Below are positions 20,260 to 30,900 of a stretch of DNA of 64,000 nucleotides, in pieces. The stretch covers positions 228,370 to 292,369 of the forward strand of contig JADZCT010000029.1 in the NCBI GenBank assembly GCA_020851455.1. The letters are read 5' to 3'. This DNA is from Gemmatimonadaceae bacterium. Lineage in GTDB: Bacteria; Gemmatimonadota; Gemmatimonadetes; Gemmatimonadales; Gemmatimonadaceae. Position numbers and translations under genes: made by a program. The notes below the pieces were generated by a model. It was not told where the DNA came from. It saw only the letters and a list, made by a program, of their open reading frames with translations, and did no database searches. The first letter of the stretch is position 1. Each line of letters opens with the position of its first letter.

Positions 20260-23200
20260 ATGAAGGCTTGGCAACGTTTCCTGCTGCCCCGGATTGGAGG
20301 CTTGGCCGTGGCAGCGTCCACCGCGGCCGCCCAGGGCGGCACCATCAACGGCAGAGTTACGACGGACGCGGGCGCGCCGCTCCAGCTCGTCTCGGTGTCG
20401 GCCCCGGAACACAGCGTCGGCGCCTACACTCGGGATGATGGCACCTATTCCATCACGATCCCGGCGGCGCGCTTCACCGCCGCCACACTCAACGTGACGG
20501 TCACGGCGCGCCGCGTAGGCTACGCGCCCACGACGGTCGTCGTCTCGCTCGCGCGCGGCGGCACGGCCACGCAGGACTTTATCCTTACCGCGCTGCCTAG
20601 CCAGCTGACGGGCGTCGTGATCACCGCACTGGGCGTCGAGAAGGAGAAGAGCCAGCTTGGCACCGCGCAGACACAGCTCTCAACCTCCGAGCTGACCACG
20701 TCGCAGGATCCATCCCTGGTCAACCTGCTGTCAGGCAAGGTCTCGGGCGTGATGATCGCCGGTGCCGGCACGCAGGAAGGATCGGCGAACATCCGCATCC
20801 GCGGATCGAACTCGATCACGGGAAACAATGAGCCGCTCTGGATCGTGGACGGCGTACCGATCCTCAACATCAACCGCGGCAGCGGCCCGAACGGAACCGG
20901 TGCGACAAGCGGCGGCGGCGCCGACTTCGGCAGCGTCATCAGCGACCTCAACCCCGAGGATATCGCCACGATGACCGTGCTCAAGGGGCCGAACGCGGCA
21001 GCGCTGTACGGCTCGCGCGCCGCCAACGGCGTGATCGTCGTCACGACCAAGCGCGGCTCGGCCAGCGCCGGCAAGATCGTGACCAACATCAGCACCGACT
21101 ACTCGTTCCAGACGCCGGGCGTCTTTCCCTCGTACCAGAACCTGTACGGGCAGGGCGCGGGCGGTCAGTTCAAGTTCGTGGACGGCATGGGCGGCGGCAT
21201 CCAGGACGGCAACGACCAGAGTTACGGACCGCGCCTGAATGGTCAGGCCATAGACCAGTTCACCGGCAAGGCGATGCCATGGGTCGCGCATCCCAACAAT
21301 GTCGCGAGCTTCTTCAACGTGGGTCGGCAGCTCAACACCAACATCTCGTTCTCGGGCGGCAACGACCGCTCGACCGTCCGGCTCGCATTCGGCAACGAGA
21401 ACGTTGACGGGATGATCCCGAACAGCTTCTGGCGGAAGTTCAACGCCAACCTCAACGGCAGCGTCGCCGTCACGCCGAAATTTTCCGTGCAGGCCGCGGG
21501 CCAATACATCCGTAACGAAGGGCTCAACCGGCCGGGCACCGGCTACAACACCGGTATCCTCGAGCAGTTCACGTGGTTCGGGCGGCAAGTGGATATGGCC
21601 GCGCTCAAGGCCAGGCAGTACAACGACGACGGCAGCCTGTTCAACTGGAACTACAACTTCCACAACAACCCGTACTACTTGCAGTACGACAACCCGGAGA
21701 AGGACCAGCGCGACAACATTATCGGCAGCCTCTCCGGCACTTACCAGCTCAACTCCTGGCTGACTCTTGCCGGGCGACAGTCGCTCAACCTCGTCCGGCA
21801 GAACATCAACCAGAACTGGGCCAAGGGCAACATCAACTTCGCCGACCCGAACTACTCTGGCGCGTTCACCTATACCAACCAGGTCAACTCGGAAACCAAC
21901 AGCGAACTCCTGTTGACGGCCAACCGCCAGCTCGGCACGCACTTCAGCATGAACGGCACCGCCGGGGCGAACACGCGATTCGCCGCCATGTCGAACAACA
22001 TGCAGAGCACCGCGGGCATCTCGGTGCCCGGCATCTACAACGTCTCAAACGCCGCGATCACGCCGACACTGGCGCAGCGCAGCGAGGCGCGCCAGGTCAA
22101 CAGCGTGTATGGCTCGCTGTCGTTCACTTTCAACGACTGGTGGACGGTGGAAGGGACGGCGCGCAACGACTGGTCCTCGACGCTGCCCAAGGGGAACAAC
22201 TCCTACTTCTATCCGTCGCTCAATACCTCGGTGGTGCTCACCGACGCCATCCCGGCGCTCCGGAGCAGTGTCCTGTCGTACCTGAAGCTCCGCGCGTCAA
22301 CTGCCGAGGTGGGCGCCGACGCAGGTCCTTACCAGCTCGCGACGCCGTATAACGGCTCGTCCGCGAAGTTCGGAAGCCAGCCGCTGTACTCGTTGTCGTC
22401 CACGATCTTCAACGCCGAGCTCAAGCCGGAGATCACGCGCAGCAACGAGGGCGGAATCGAAGCTTCGTTCTTCGACGGCCGGATCACCGCCGACGCAAGC
22501 TATTACCGGAAGTCAACGAAGAACCAGATCGTCCAGGTCACGGTCTCCCCAGCCTCGGGCTTCATCAACAAGTGGCTGAATGCCGGCCAGATTGACAACT
22601 GGGGCATCGAGGCGCTGATCTCCGCTGAACTCCTGCGGTACCGCGGCGTCGAGTGGAACACGACCTTCAATTACTCTCAGAACCGGAGCTCCGTCGTGTC
22701 GCTTGCCCAGGGCCTCAAGACGTACGTCCTTGGCACCGCGTGGGCGGCGAACGTCGAGGCGCGCGTCAACGGGCAGTACGGTGTGATCTACGGCTACACG
22801 ATGCTTCGCGACAGCGCCACGAAGCAACTGCTCCTCAGCGATGGCCTCGCGCAGTTCGGGCCGCGGCAGGTACTCGGCGGTATCAATCCCACATGGGTCG
22901 GCGGCTGGGGCAACTCGCTCAAGTACAAGTGGCTCACGCTCTCGGCGCTCCTCGACCTCCACCGCGGCGGCAACATCTTCAGCATCACGAATATGTTCGG
23001 GGAATACGCCGGTGTGCTCTCGGCTACGACGAAGGGTCGCGAGGTGGATTGGGACACCCCCGGTATCGTCGCGCAGGGCATAGACGAGGCGACGGGCAAG
23101 CCCAATACCGTCAAGGTCACGTCCGAAGAGTGGTTTCAGAACCTGTTCCAGATGCACGAGGCCTACGTCTACGACGCCTCGTACACGAAGCTCCGCGAAG

Positions 23201-23418
23201 TGCGGCTGACGATTGACCTCCCGACGGAGTGGAGCCAGCGGCTCCTGCACTCGCAGGCGGCGTCACTCGCGATCATCGGTCGCAACGTGGCGACCTGGGC
23301 CAAGGTGCCGAACATTGACCCCGAGTTCTCGTATTCGACGGGCAACTCCCAGGGGATGGAGTTCGGTTCGCTGCCCAACCCGAAGAGCATCGGGTTCAGC
23401 CTTCGCGTCACGCCGTAA
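20260..23418 (+). CDS. SusC/RagA-family TonB-dependent outer-membrane transporter
   Basis: Carboxypeptidase-D-like N-domain, plug ...IRIRGSNSITGNNEPLWIVDGVPI, TVLKGPNAAALYGSRAANGVIVVTTKRG. Confidence 0.95.
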   Translation: MKAWQRFLLPRIGGLAVAASTAAAQGGTINGRVTTDAGAPLQLVSVSAPEHSVGAYTRDDGTYSITIPAARFTAATLNVTVTARRVGYAPTTVVVSLARGGTATQDFILTALPSQLTGVVITALGVEKEKSQLGTAQTQLSTSELTTSQDPSLVNLLSGKVSGVMIAGAGTQEGSANIRIRGSNSITGNNEPLWIVDGVPILNINRGSGPNGTGATSGGGADFGSVISDLNPEDIATMTVLKGPNAAALYGSRAANGVIVVTTKRGSASAGKIVTNISTDYSFQTPGVFPSYQNLYGQGAGGQFKFVDGMGGGIQDGNDQSYGPRLNGQAIDQFTGKAMPWVAHPNNVASFFNVGRQLNTNISFSGGNDRSTVRLAFGNENVDGMIPNSFWRKFNANLNGSVAVTPKFSVQAAGQYIRNEGLNRPGTGYNTGILEQFTWFGRQVDMAALKARQYNDDGSLFNWNYNFHNNPYYLQYDNPEKDQRDNIIGSLSGTYQLNSWLTLAGRQSLNLVRQNINQNWAKGNINFADPNYSGAFTYTNQVNSETNSELLLTANRQLGTHFSMNGTAGANTRFAAMSNNMQSTAGISVPGIYNVSNAAITPTLAQRSEARQVNSVYGSLSFTFNDWWTVEGTARNDWSSTLPKGNNSYFYPSLNTSVVLTDAIPALRSSVLSYLKLRASTAEVGADAGPYQLATPYNGSSAKFGSQPLYSLSSTIFNAELKPEITRSNEGGIEASFFDGRITADASYYRKSTKNQIVQVTVSPASGFINKWLNAGQIDNWGIEALISAELLRYRGVEWNTTFNYSQNRSSVVSLAQGLKTYVLGTAWAANVEARVNGQYGVIYGYTMLRDSATKQLLLSDGLAQFGPRQVLGGINPTWVGGWGNSLKYKWLTLSALLDLHRGGNIFSITNMFGEYAGVLSATTKGREVDWDTPGIVAQGIDEATGKPNTVKVTSEEWFQNLFQMHEAYVYDASYTKLREVRLTIDLPTEWSQRLLHSQAASLAIIGRNVATWAKVPNIDPEFSYSTGNSQGMEFGSLPNPKSIGFSLRVTP

Positions 23419-23441
23419 CGGCCACCTCGGAGACCCAATCA

Positions 23442-24998
23442 ATGACACGATCCACGATATACAGGGTTGCCGCGGCCGCCGCAGTAACGGCGGGACTGGT
23501 CGCGTGCGACAACAGCACGATTACCAACATCAACGTTGACCCCAACCGTCCGACCGACGCGCCAGCCGGCGCGGTGTTCACCAATGCAGCGCAGCTCACG
23601 ATCGCGCGCTGGCTCGGCAGCGGATACTCGTTCTCGCAGACCGAGCTTGTCGCGCAGCACCTTGCGAAGACGCAGTACCCAGATGAGGACCGGTACGCGC
23701 GGCTGCTCGCCGCGAGCACCCAGGGCAGCTTCAACAACCCGTACACCGGCGAGCTCGAAAACCTCCGCCAGGTGGTGAAGAAGGGACAGACGCTGAACTG
23801 GGCGGGCACCTCTGCGCCGGCAATGGTCCTGCAGGCGCTCGGGTTCCAGTACCTGACTGACACGTTCGGCGACGTCCCTTTCTCCGCGGCCCTCGCCGGT
23901 GATTCCATCGGAGGCAGCCTCGCGCCCGCCTACGACACGCAGCAGAGTATCTATACAGGGCTGTTCTCGATACTCACCAATGCGTCGAAGGCACTCAGCA
24001 CCCCATCGTCCAGTGACCCAGGCCTCGGCGGCGCCGACCCGCTGTATGGGGGCGATTTCACCAAGTGGCAGAAGTTCGCGAACTCGCTGCATGCCCGGCT
24101 TGCCATGAGGATCGTGAACGTTGATCCGGCTACGGCCGACAAGGAGTTGCGCGCGGCGATGGCGGCCCCGGGAGGCCTCTTCGCCTCCAATGCCGACAAC
24201 GCCACCGTCAGGTGGCCGGGCGATGGCGTGTTCGACAACTCGTGGGCAACCGTCGCGAAGACGCGCGACGACAACCGGATGTCGCAGACGCTCATGAACG
24301 TGATGCTTCCCGTGAATGACCCGCGAATTCCCATCTTCGCGATGCCCACCGTGGCGGATCCGACCAAGTACGCCGGCATGCCCAATGGGCTGAGCACGTC
24401 AGCCGCCGGGTTCTGGTTCAACACCGCGTCGCGGCCGGGCGCGATGTTCTACCCCGGCGTCACGGCGTACGGGACCTACGGAGGGAAGGGCGCATCGCTC
24501 CCGTCCTTCGCGATGACGTACGCTGAGGTGCAGTTCATCCTCGCCGAGGCGGCCGAGCGCGGCATCGCAGGGCTCTCTCAGTCGGCTGCCGCCGGGTATT
24601 ACAAGGCAGGCATCACTGCGTCCATCCAGCAATGGGCGGGCGCGTCCGGGCAGGCGGTTCCGCAGTCCGCGATTGATGCGTTCCTCGCGCAGCCGTCCAT
24701 GACCTATTCAGGCGGTACCGCCGGGCTCAAGCAGATCGCCGTCCAGCGCTGGGTCGCCCTGTATACCGATGGCGGCAACGCGTGGTTCGAGTGGCGGCGC
24801 ACCTGCCAGCCCTCCACTATCGCCGCGGGTCCGGCGGCAATCGTGAACTACGTGCCGCGCAGGTTCCAGTATTCCACCACCGAGGCGTCGGTGAATGCCG
24901 TGAACCTGGCCGCAGCCATCGCGCGCCAGGGTCCGGACAACTTCGCCACGCGCGTGTGGTGGGATACCAAGCCGACGGCGGCGCCGACGTGCAACTGA
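23442..24998 (+). CDS. SusD/RagB-family outer-membrane lipoprotein
   Basis: Lipobox TAGLVACDN; SusD-like VNVDPN/ILAEAAERG region; directly follows susC-like gene. Confidence 0.88.
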   Translation: MTRSTIYRVAAAAAVTAGLVACDNSTITNINVDPNRPTDAPAGAVFTNAAQLTIARWLGSGYSFSQTELVAQHLAKTQYPDEDRYARLLAASTQGSFNNPYTGELENLRQVVKKGQTLNWAGTSAPAMVLQALGFQYLTDTFGDVPFSAALAGDSIGGSLAPAYDTQQSIYTGLFSILTNASKALSTPSSSDPGLGGADPLYGGDFTKWQKFANSLHARLAMRIVNVDPATADKELRAAMAAPGGLFASNADNATVRWPGDGVFDNSWATVAKTRDDNRMSQTLMNVMLPVNDPRIPIFAMPTVADPTKYAGMPNGLSTSAAGFWFNTASRPGAMFYPGVTAYGTYGGKGASLPSFAMTYAEVQFILAEAAERGIAGLSQSAAAGYYKAGITASIQQWAGASGQAVPQSAIDAFLAQPSMTYSGGTAGLKQIAVQRWVALYTDGGNAWFEWRRTCQPSTIAAGPAAIVNYVPRRFQYSTTEASVNAVNLAAAIARQGPDNFATRVWWDTKPTAAPTCN

Positions 24999-25064
24999 TG
25001 AACTCGAGCGCCCCGTGACGGGTGGCGCGGCGGCAAGCGGCCCAGTCTGCTTGCGGTGACGTGA

Positions 25065-25099
25065 GAAGCGGCCGGGCGCGGTGTGCGTCCGGCCGCTTC
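25065..25099 (+). terminator. Intrinsic terminator-like hairpin after susD-like gene
   Basis: Perfect inverted repeat GAAGCGGCCGG (25065-25075) / CCGGCCGCTTC (25089-25099). Confidence 0.6.
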
Positions 25100-25119
25100 G
25101 CTTGCGGCGCTGCCTGCAC

Positions 25120-25285
25120 GGGAGTACCATCATCAGACAAGCGATCGCGGGACACGGAAGCCGGTGCAAGGCCGGCGCGGCCCCGCCACTGTAACGGGTT
25201 GCATCTGTGTCCAGCACGCCACCGGCGCGGCCGGGAAGGCGGATACGGAACCCGGAGCCAGGAGACGACCTGCGGTCGCGCCACG
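25120..25285 (+). promoter_or_regulatory. Cobalamin (AdoCbl) riboswitch
   Basis: Hallmark GGAAGCCGGTGCAAGGCCGGCGCGGCCCCGCCACTGTAACGGG (about 25156-25198) and GAGCCAGGAGACGACCTGC (about 25255-25272); upstream of BtuFCD-like genes. Boundaries approximate. Confidence 0.93.
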
Positions 25286-25460
25286 TTATGAACCGTCCTC
25301 GGAGGGAGGGCGTGTGGCGTCCGGGCTGGCTCGTGGGATCCCGGCGTTGATGCGCACCCGTCGGAGCACCAGCTTGCCGCAGGGTTACTCTCGCCACCGC
25401 TTGTCCGCCGCTTCGGCTGGCTTCATCGGAGCCGCGGTATTCGTAGTCCGCGCCGCACGC

Positions 25461-26360
25461 ATGGCCCGCTGGCGTCAAACCCATGCTGAACTGCGCGTCG
25501 TCCTCGCTGCCTTGCTTTGCCTGGCGGCGTGCGGGCGCGGCGAGATGGGTTCGGCAGTCGCCGCGACAGTGGATGATTTCGGCGATTCCGTTGCCGCCGG
25601 TCCCGCGGCGCGCATCGTGTCGCTGAATCCCGTCGCCACGGAGCTCCTGGTCACCGCGGGATATCGCGACCGCATCGTGGGACGCACCCATTGGGACCGC
25701 TATCCTGCCGGCGCTGATGGAATCCCCGACCTCGGCGACGGTATGGCGCCCAACGTCGAGGTCGTGCTTGGGGCGAAGCCCGACCTCGTGATCCTCTACG
25801 CCAGCCCGGCCAACCGGCGTGCGGCCGACGCGCTCCACTCTGCCGGCGCACGCACGCTTGCCATCAGGACCGATCGCATAGCCGACCTCAGACGGCTGGC
25901 TTCGGCATTGGCGGCGGTCACGGGCGACACGGCAGTGCGAGGCGTCGCCGACTCGGCGACCGCGTCCGTCGCTGCGGTGCGGAACCTGACGCCGCTCGAT
26001 CCGGCTCCTCGCGTGGTGTGGCACATGGGCGACCCTCCGCTCTTCGTTGCTGGCCGCGGCAGTTATATGGGCGAGCTGATTGGCGTCGCGGGGGGCGTGA
26101 ATGCCTTCGACGACCTCGCCGCTCCATCGCCGCAAGTGTCAATCGAGGAAGTGGTGCGTCGCGACCCCGACCTGATTCTTGCCGGGCCAAAGGGCGCCGC
26201 GCGTATCACGCAGAACGCAGCGTGGCGCACGGTGCGTGCCGTCAGGGAGGGGCGCGTGGTGGTGTACGACACGGCGATTGTCGGCCACCCGGGCGTCCGC
26301 ATCGGCGAGGCGGCGCGCCACGTTCGCAACCTGATTGCGCCATTGGCGGCACGCCGGTGA
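25461..26360 (+). CDS. Cobalamin ABC transporter substrate-binding lipoprotein (BtuF-like)
   Basis: Lipobox LLCLAACG from ATG 25461; ARIVSLNPVATELLVTAGYRDRIVGRTHWDRYP...PDLVI...RRDPDLILAG. Confidence 0.85.
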   Translation: MARWRQTHAELRVVLAALLCLAACGRGEMGSAVAATVDDFGDSVAAGPAARIVSLNPVATELLVTAGYRDRIVGRTHWDRYPAGADGIPDLGDGMAPNVEVVLGAKPDLVILYASPANRRAADALHSAGARTLAIRTDRIADLRRLASALAAVTGDTAVRGVADSATASVAAVRNLTPLDPAPRVVWHMGDPPLFVAGRGSYMGELIGVAGGVNAFDDLAAPSPQVSIEEVVRRDPDLILAGPKGAARITQNAAWRTVRAVREGRVVVYDTAIVGHPGVRIGEAARHVRNLIAPLAARR

Positions 26361-27331
26361 CAGTTCGGGTCTGGGTTGCGCTGTTCGTCGCGCTCGCGCT
26401 CGTTGCGGCCGTGGCACTTGTCACGGGGCCAGTGCCGGTCGCGCTGGCCGACGTGCTGGCCGGGCTGAGGGGGCACGCGGGAAACGGTGCCGCCCTCGTC
26501 GTCCACAACATCCGGCTTCCGCGTGTCGCTCTCGGCCTCGTGGTTGGGGCCGGGCTCGCAATGAGCGGCGTTGCGCTGCAGGCCACCACGCGAAATCCAC
26601 TGGCGGAACCGTACCTCCTCGGCGTCTCCGGCGGCGCGGCCGTCGGCGCGGTGGTGGCGACCATCGCAGGCGCGAGCCATCCCATGGCCGTGGAACTTGC
26701 GGCGTTTGCCGGGGCGGGGATCGCGGTTGCGGCCGTCGTCCTGGTTGCAAGTGCGTCCGGTGCCGCGGCCGGTTCACCCGCACTCGTCATGGCCGGCGTC
26801 GTCATCGGCGCCTTTGCCAATGCCGCAATCCTCGTCCTGCTTGCCGGCGCGCCGTCGGCCATGGTGCGCGATGCCCTGTGGTGGATGATGGGTTCGCTGA
26901 GCGGCGCCGATTGGCGCACGGTGGCATGGCTCGCCGTCGTGGCCATCGTTGCGGCGGGCGAACTGCTGCGCGCTGGCCGCGAGATTGATGTCCTCTCACT
27001 CGGCGACGACGCGGCAGCTGCGCTCGGCGTGGAGGTGGAGCGCGCGACCAGGCGCGTGTTCCTCGTTGCCGCGATCCTTGCCGCGGCGACCGTCGCCGCG
27101 GCTGGCTTGGTCGGATTCGTCGGCCTGGTCGTTCCCGCGATCGTACGTGCGCTCGGGGCGCGGTCGTCGCGTGAGGCACTGCTGGGCGCCGCGGTGGCCG
27201 GCGCGGCGCTGGTCGTGGCCGCAGACATCGTCGCGCGCGTCGCCCGCGCGCCCGCCGAGTTGCCACTGGGCGCGGTCACCGCGCTCATCGGAGTCCCGTT
27301 CTTCCTGGCACGCATGCGCCACGCCCGATGA
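26357..27331 (+). CDS. FecCD/BtuC-family ABC transporter permease
   Basis: GTG start; IRLPRVALGLVVGAGLAMSGVALQATTRNPLAEPYLLGVSGGAAVGA; GLVGFVGLVVPAIVR. Confidence 0.92.
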   Translation: MTVRVWVALFVALALVAAVALVTGPVPVALADVLAGLRGHAGNGAALVVHNIRLPRVALGLVVGAGLAMSGVALQATTRNPLAEPYLLGVSGGAAVGAVVATIAGASHPMAVELAAFAGAGIAVAAVVLVASASGAAAGSPALVMAGVVIGAFANAAILVLLAGAPSAMVRDALWWMMGSLSGADWRTVAWLAVVAIVAAGELLRAGREIDVLSLGDDAAAALGVEVERATRRVFLVAAILAAATVAAAGLVGFVGLVVPAIVRALGARSSREALLGAAVAGAALVVAADIVARVARAPAELPLGAVTALIGVPFFLARMRHAR

Positions 27332-28116
27332 TCCGGTACGATCGCGTGCGAATCCGTTACCCCGGGGCGGCGGTGCCGGCTGCGGACGGGGTATCGTTTG
27401 ACGTCCTCGACGGCTCGATCACGGCGGTCGTGGGCCCGAACGGAAGCGGTAAGAGCACGCTCGTGCGGGCGCTGCTCGGCCGCGCGCCGCTCGAGGCGGG
27501 TTCCATCACGGTGGACGGAGCGGACATTGCGGCCATGGCACGGCGCGAGGTTGCCCGCGTCGTGGCCGTCGTGCCCCAGCGGGAAGACCCGGCCTTCCCG
27601 CGAACCGTTGAGGAGTTCGTTGCGCTGGGACGGTATGCGCACGCGTCAGTGTGGCGACCGCACGGCGCTGCCGATGCGGCGGCCTGCGCAGCCGCCCTCG
27701 AAGAGACCGGGCTCGCCGCCTACGCCGACCGCCGCACCGACGAACTCAGCGGCGGCGAGTGGCAGCGCACGCGCGTCGCCCGGGCGCTGGCGCAGGGCAC
27801 CCGCGCACTCGTGCTCGATGAACCGAACTCGTTCCTCGACGTGGCGCACGAGATGGCGCTGTTCGAGCTGCTCGATGCAACCGCCCGGCGTGGCGTGGCC
27901 GTCCTCCTCATTTCGCACCAGTTGAACCTCGTTGCGCGCTTTGCCTCCAGGATCGTGCTCCTCGCAGGGGGCGTCGTCGCCGCCGACGGCCCGCCTTCGG
28001 ACGTCATGGATGCGGCGCTGCTCGAGCGGATCTACGGCTGGCCGCTGCTCGTCTCGCGCGATGCAGCCGTAGGGGCGCCGGTGCTCGTGCCGCTTCGCCG
28101 ACGCGCACCCCTCTGA
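27328..28116 (+). CDS. ABC transporter ATP-binding protein (BtuD/FecE-like)
   Basis: Walker A GPNGSGKSTLVRALLG; LSGGEWQRTRVARALAQ; LVLDEPNSFLD. Confidence 0.93.
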   Translation: MIRYDRVRIRYPGAAVPAADGVSFDVLDGSITAVVGPNGSGKSTLVRALLGRAPLEAGSITVDGADIAAMARREVARVVAVVPQREDPAFPRTVEEFVALGRYAHASVWRPHGAADAAACAAALEETGLAAYADRRTDELSGGEWQRTRVARALAQGTRALVLDEPNSFLDVAHEMALFELLDATARRGVAVLLISHQLNLVARFASRIVLLAGGVVAADGPPSDVMDAALLERIYGWPLLVSRDAAVGAPVLVPLRRRAPL

Positions 28117-28140
28117 ACTGCATTCGCGTAGCTTGCAGGC

Positions 28141-28923
28141 GTGGCTGCGCTCGATACGGAGGCGCTCGTCCTCCACCTGTTCGACTACCGCGAGACGTCG
28201 CGCATCGTGCGCTTCGTCACGCGCGATGCCGGAGTCGTCTCCGTCGTCGCCCGCGGTGCCCGGCGGCCCCGCAACCGGTACGGGGCAGCGCTCGACCTCT
28301 TCGCTTCGGGCACGGCGCAGGTCATGATGCACGAATCCGGAGACCTGCATGCGCTTCACGCATTCGAGGCGGCCAGGTCGCGGCGCGAGCTGGCGCTGTC
28401 GCTCGACAGGTTCGTGGCGGCTGCCATGATTGGCGAAATGTGTCTCCGCTTCGGGTCGGGCGACGAGCCCGCGCGGGTGTTCGACGCCGCGGTTGGCGCG
28501 CTCGACGCCATAACCGCAGCGCCGGAGGACGGAGTATCGGCCGCGTCGCTTGCCGGCGCGTGGCGCCTGGTGTCTGAACTCGGCTTCGCGCCGTCCCTCG
28601 ATCGGTGCGCCTCGTGTCACGGCGAAATCGAGGCCGGCGCCGACGTCGCCTTCCACAACCGCGCCGGCGGCGCCCTCTGTCGCGGGTGCGCCAGCAACGC
28701 CCCGGGAGGCAGGCGGCTCCCCGCTTCCGCCCGCGCAACGTTGCGCGCATGGCTCGCGGCGAGCGGCGCGGCGCCCGGGCTGCAGCAGGCGGAGGCGCGC
28801 GCTCATGCGCGCATGCTCCGTCGGTTTCTCGACGAGCACGTCGGCGACGGTCGGCCGCTGCGCGCGTTCGTTGCGTGGGAAGATCGCCTTGCGATCGGCG
28901 GTCGCGCCGGAACTTCCGCGTGA
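28141..28923 (+). CDS. recO: DNA repair protein RecO
   Basis: GTG start; [47 protein letters not shown]; zinc CASCHGE...CRGC. Confidence 0.88.
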   Translation: MAALDTEALVLHLFDYRETSRIVRFVTRDAGVVSVVARGARRPRNRYGAALDLFASGTAQVMMHESGDLHALHAFEAARSRRELALSLDRFVAAAMIGEMCLRFGSGDEPARVFDAAVGALDAITAAPEDGVSAASLAGAWRLVSELGFAPSLDRCASCHGEIEAGADVAFHNRAGGALCRGCASNAPGGRRLPASARATLRAWLAASGAAPGLQQAEARAHARMLRRFLDEHVGDGRPLRAFVAWEDRLAIGGRAGTSA

Positions 28924-30770
28924 TCATCGGAACGGCAGGGCACATTGACCACGGCAAGACCTCCCTCGTCCGTGCGCTCACCGGCATCGAAACCGACCGC
29001 CTGCCGGAAGAGAAGCGGCGTGGCATCACGATCGAGCTTGGCTTCGCCGCGATTGCCATCGAGGGCGTGGGCACCGTCGGCATCGTTGACGTGCCCGGCC
29101 ACGAGGGGTTCATCCGCGCCATGCTCGCCGGCGCGAGCGGCATGGACCTCGCCCTCCTCGTCGTCGCCGCCGACGAAGGCGTCATGCCACAGACCAGGGA
29201 GCACGTCGCGATCCTCGGGCTGCTTGGCGTCAAGAAAGGCGTGGTCGCGCTCACGAAGTGCGACATGGCCGACGCCGAGTGGATCGAACTCGTCGAAGCC
29301 GACGTGCGCGACCTCCTCGCTGGCAGCGCGCTCGACGGAGCCCACATCGTCCGCTGCTCGGCGCGAACCGGTGAAGGCCTCGATGGGCTCAGGCGGGCCC
29401 TTGCCGCCGCGGCGCGCGCGGTTCCGGCGCGCACCGCAGGGGACCTGTTCAGGATGCCCATAGACCGCGCCTTCACCGTGAAGGGCACGGGAACCGTCGT
29501 TACGGGAACGGTGTGGTCCGGCGCGCTGGCCGTTGACGATACCGTGCTCGTCCTCCCGGCTGGCACGCGCGCGCGGGTGCGCGGAATCGAGGCGCACGGA
29601 GTCGCCCGTGAGGCTACCGGGAGCGGCATGCGGGCTGCCGTGGCGCTCGGTGGTGTTGACCGTGGCAGCGTCGCGCCCCACGGATCCTTCCTAGTGAAGG
29701 AACGCGATCCGTGGGCCCCAACCACCGTGCTTCGTGCCGATGTCGCCCTGCTCGCCGGCGCCGGGACGATCGGCCCGCGCACGCGCGTGCGGCTGCACCT
29801 CGGCACCGCAGATGTTGGCGCGCGGCTCGTTGCAGCGGGCGCTCCGGTGGCCGAAGGAGCGATGATCCCGGTGCGTGTTGCGCTCGACTCGCCCCTCGTC
29901 ACGCGCTCTGGCGACCGGTTCGTCATCCGCCGTGCGTCGCCTCCGGCTACCATAGGGGGCGGCGTCGTCACCGACGCGATCCCCGGCCGCCGGCGAGTGA
30001 AACCGTTCCCGGAATCCGGGGCCGGCGCTGCGCGGCGGCTCGCGTGGATTGCGGAGGCGGCTGCAGGGCACGGTGTGGACGGCGGAGCGCTCCCCGTTCG
30101 TCTGGGCGTCGCCCCGGGTTCGCTGCAGAGCCTGGCGGAATCTGCGGGGGTGGAGATACTCGGCGATTGCGTCGTTGCCGCTGGGGTAGTCGAGACGACG
30201 GCGTCGCATATCCTGGCTGCAATCGCGCAGTACCACAAGGCGCAACCCCTCTCGATGGGAGCGCCGCTCGAGGCGCTCCGCGACGAGCCGCATGCGGCGG
30301 CGATCGTCGTATCTACCGCAATCCAGCGCCTGGTGGCCAGCGGGCGCGTCGTCCTGGACGGCGCGATCGCGGCGTTGGCGGGTTGGTCGCCAGCGTCGTC
30401 AAAGGATGATGAAGCCCGATTGTCGCGCGTGGCGCTCGCGCTCCGCGAGGCCGGCCGGCAGCCCCCCTCGGTCGAGGAGCTCTCCGCGCGCTTCGGCCCC
30501 GACACGCACTCGCTGCTGAAGCTTCTCGCCGCGCGCGGAGACGCGGTTGGCGTCGCTGCAGACCGGTATTTCGACCGCGGCGCTCTCGACTCCGTGAAGC
30601 GAGAGATATGCTCGGCGTTGGCAGGGGGAGGGGAACTTACAACGTCGGAACTCCGTGAAAAGACTGGACTTACGAGAAAGTACATCGTTCCGATCCTCGA
30701 GTACCTCGACTCCGCTCGCGTCACCGCTCGGCGCGGTGATGTGCGCATTCTCGGGGACCGGGGGCGGTGA
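28920..30770 (+). CDS. selB: Selenocysteine-specific translation elongation factor
   Basis: GTG start; [63 protein letters not shown]-terminal winged helix [20 protein letters not shown]. Confidence 0.93.
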   Translation: MIIGTAGHIDHGKTSLVRALTGIETDRLPEEKRRGITIELGFAAIAIEGVGTVGIVDVPGHEGFIRAMLAGASGMDLALLVVAADEGVMPQTREHVAILGLLGVKKGVVALTKCDMADAEWIELVEADVRDLLAGSALDGAHIVRCSARTGEGLDGLRRALAAAARAVPARTAGDLFRMPIDRAFTVKGTGTVVTGTVWSGALAVDDTVLVLPAGTRARVRGIEAHGVAREATGSGMRAAVALGGVDRGSVAPHGSFLVKERDPWAPTTVLRADVALLAGAGTIGPRTRVRLHLGTADVGARLVAAGAPVAEGAMIPVRVALDSPLVTRSGDRFVIRRASPPATIGGGVVTDAIPGRRRVKPFPESGAGAARRLAWIAEAAAGHGVDGGALPVRLGVAPGSLQSLAESAGVEILGDCVVAAGVVETTASHILAAIAQYHKAQPLSMGAPLEALRDEPHAAAIVVSTAIQRLVASGRVVLDGAIAALAGWSPASSKDDEARLSRVALALREAGRQPPSVEELSARFGPDTHSLLKLLAARGDAVGVAADRYFDRGALDSVKREICSALAGGGELTTSELREKTGLTRKYIVPILEYLDSARVTARRGDVRILGDRGR

Positions 30771-30799
30771 AGGGTGGGCACAGCCGTGGTATCCGGCTA

Positions 30800-30828
30800 T
30801 TGACTCTCCTCGCCGGGCCCCATACTTT
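30800..30828 (+). promoter_or_regulatory. Putative promoter of the sorting-domain protein gene
   Basis: TTGACT (30800-30805), 17-nt spacer, TACTTT (30823-30828), about 70 nt before the ATG at 30901. Confidence 0.4.
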
Positions 30829-30900
30829 GCCATGAGAACAGGTATTTCCACCTCAACTTGGAGCTTGGTAATAGCCCCTACCTAGTCAGACGGAGCACAC

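Noticed and set aside
25083-25460. N-terminal extension of the BtuF-like ORF
   Set aside because: Translates the cobalamin riboswitch; lipoprotein signal from ATG 25461 is the sensible start.
28322-30781. 819-aa minus-strand ORF opposite recO/selB
   Set aside because: Ser/Arg/Ala-rich mirror translation; selB motifs on plus strand are decisive.
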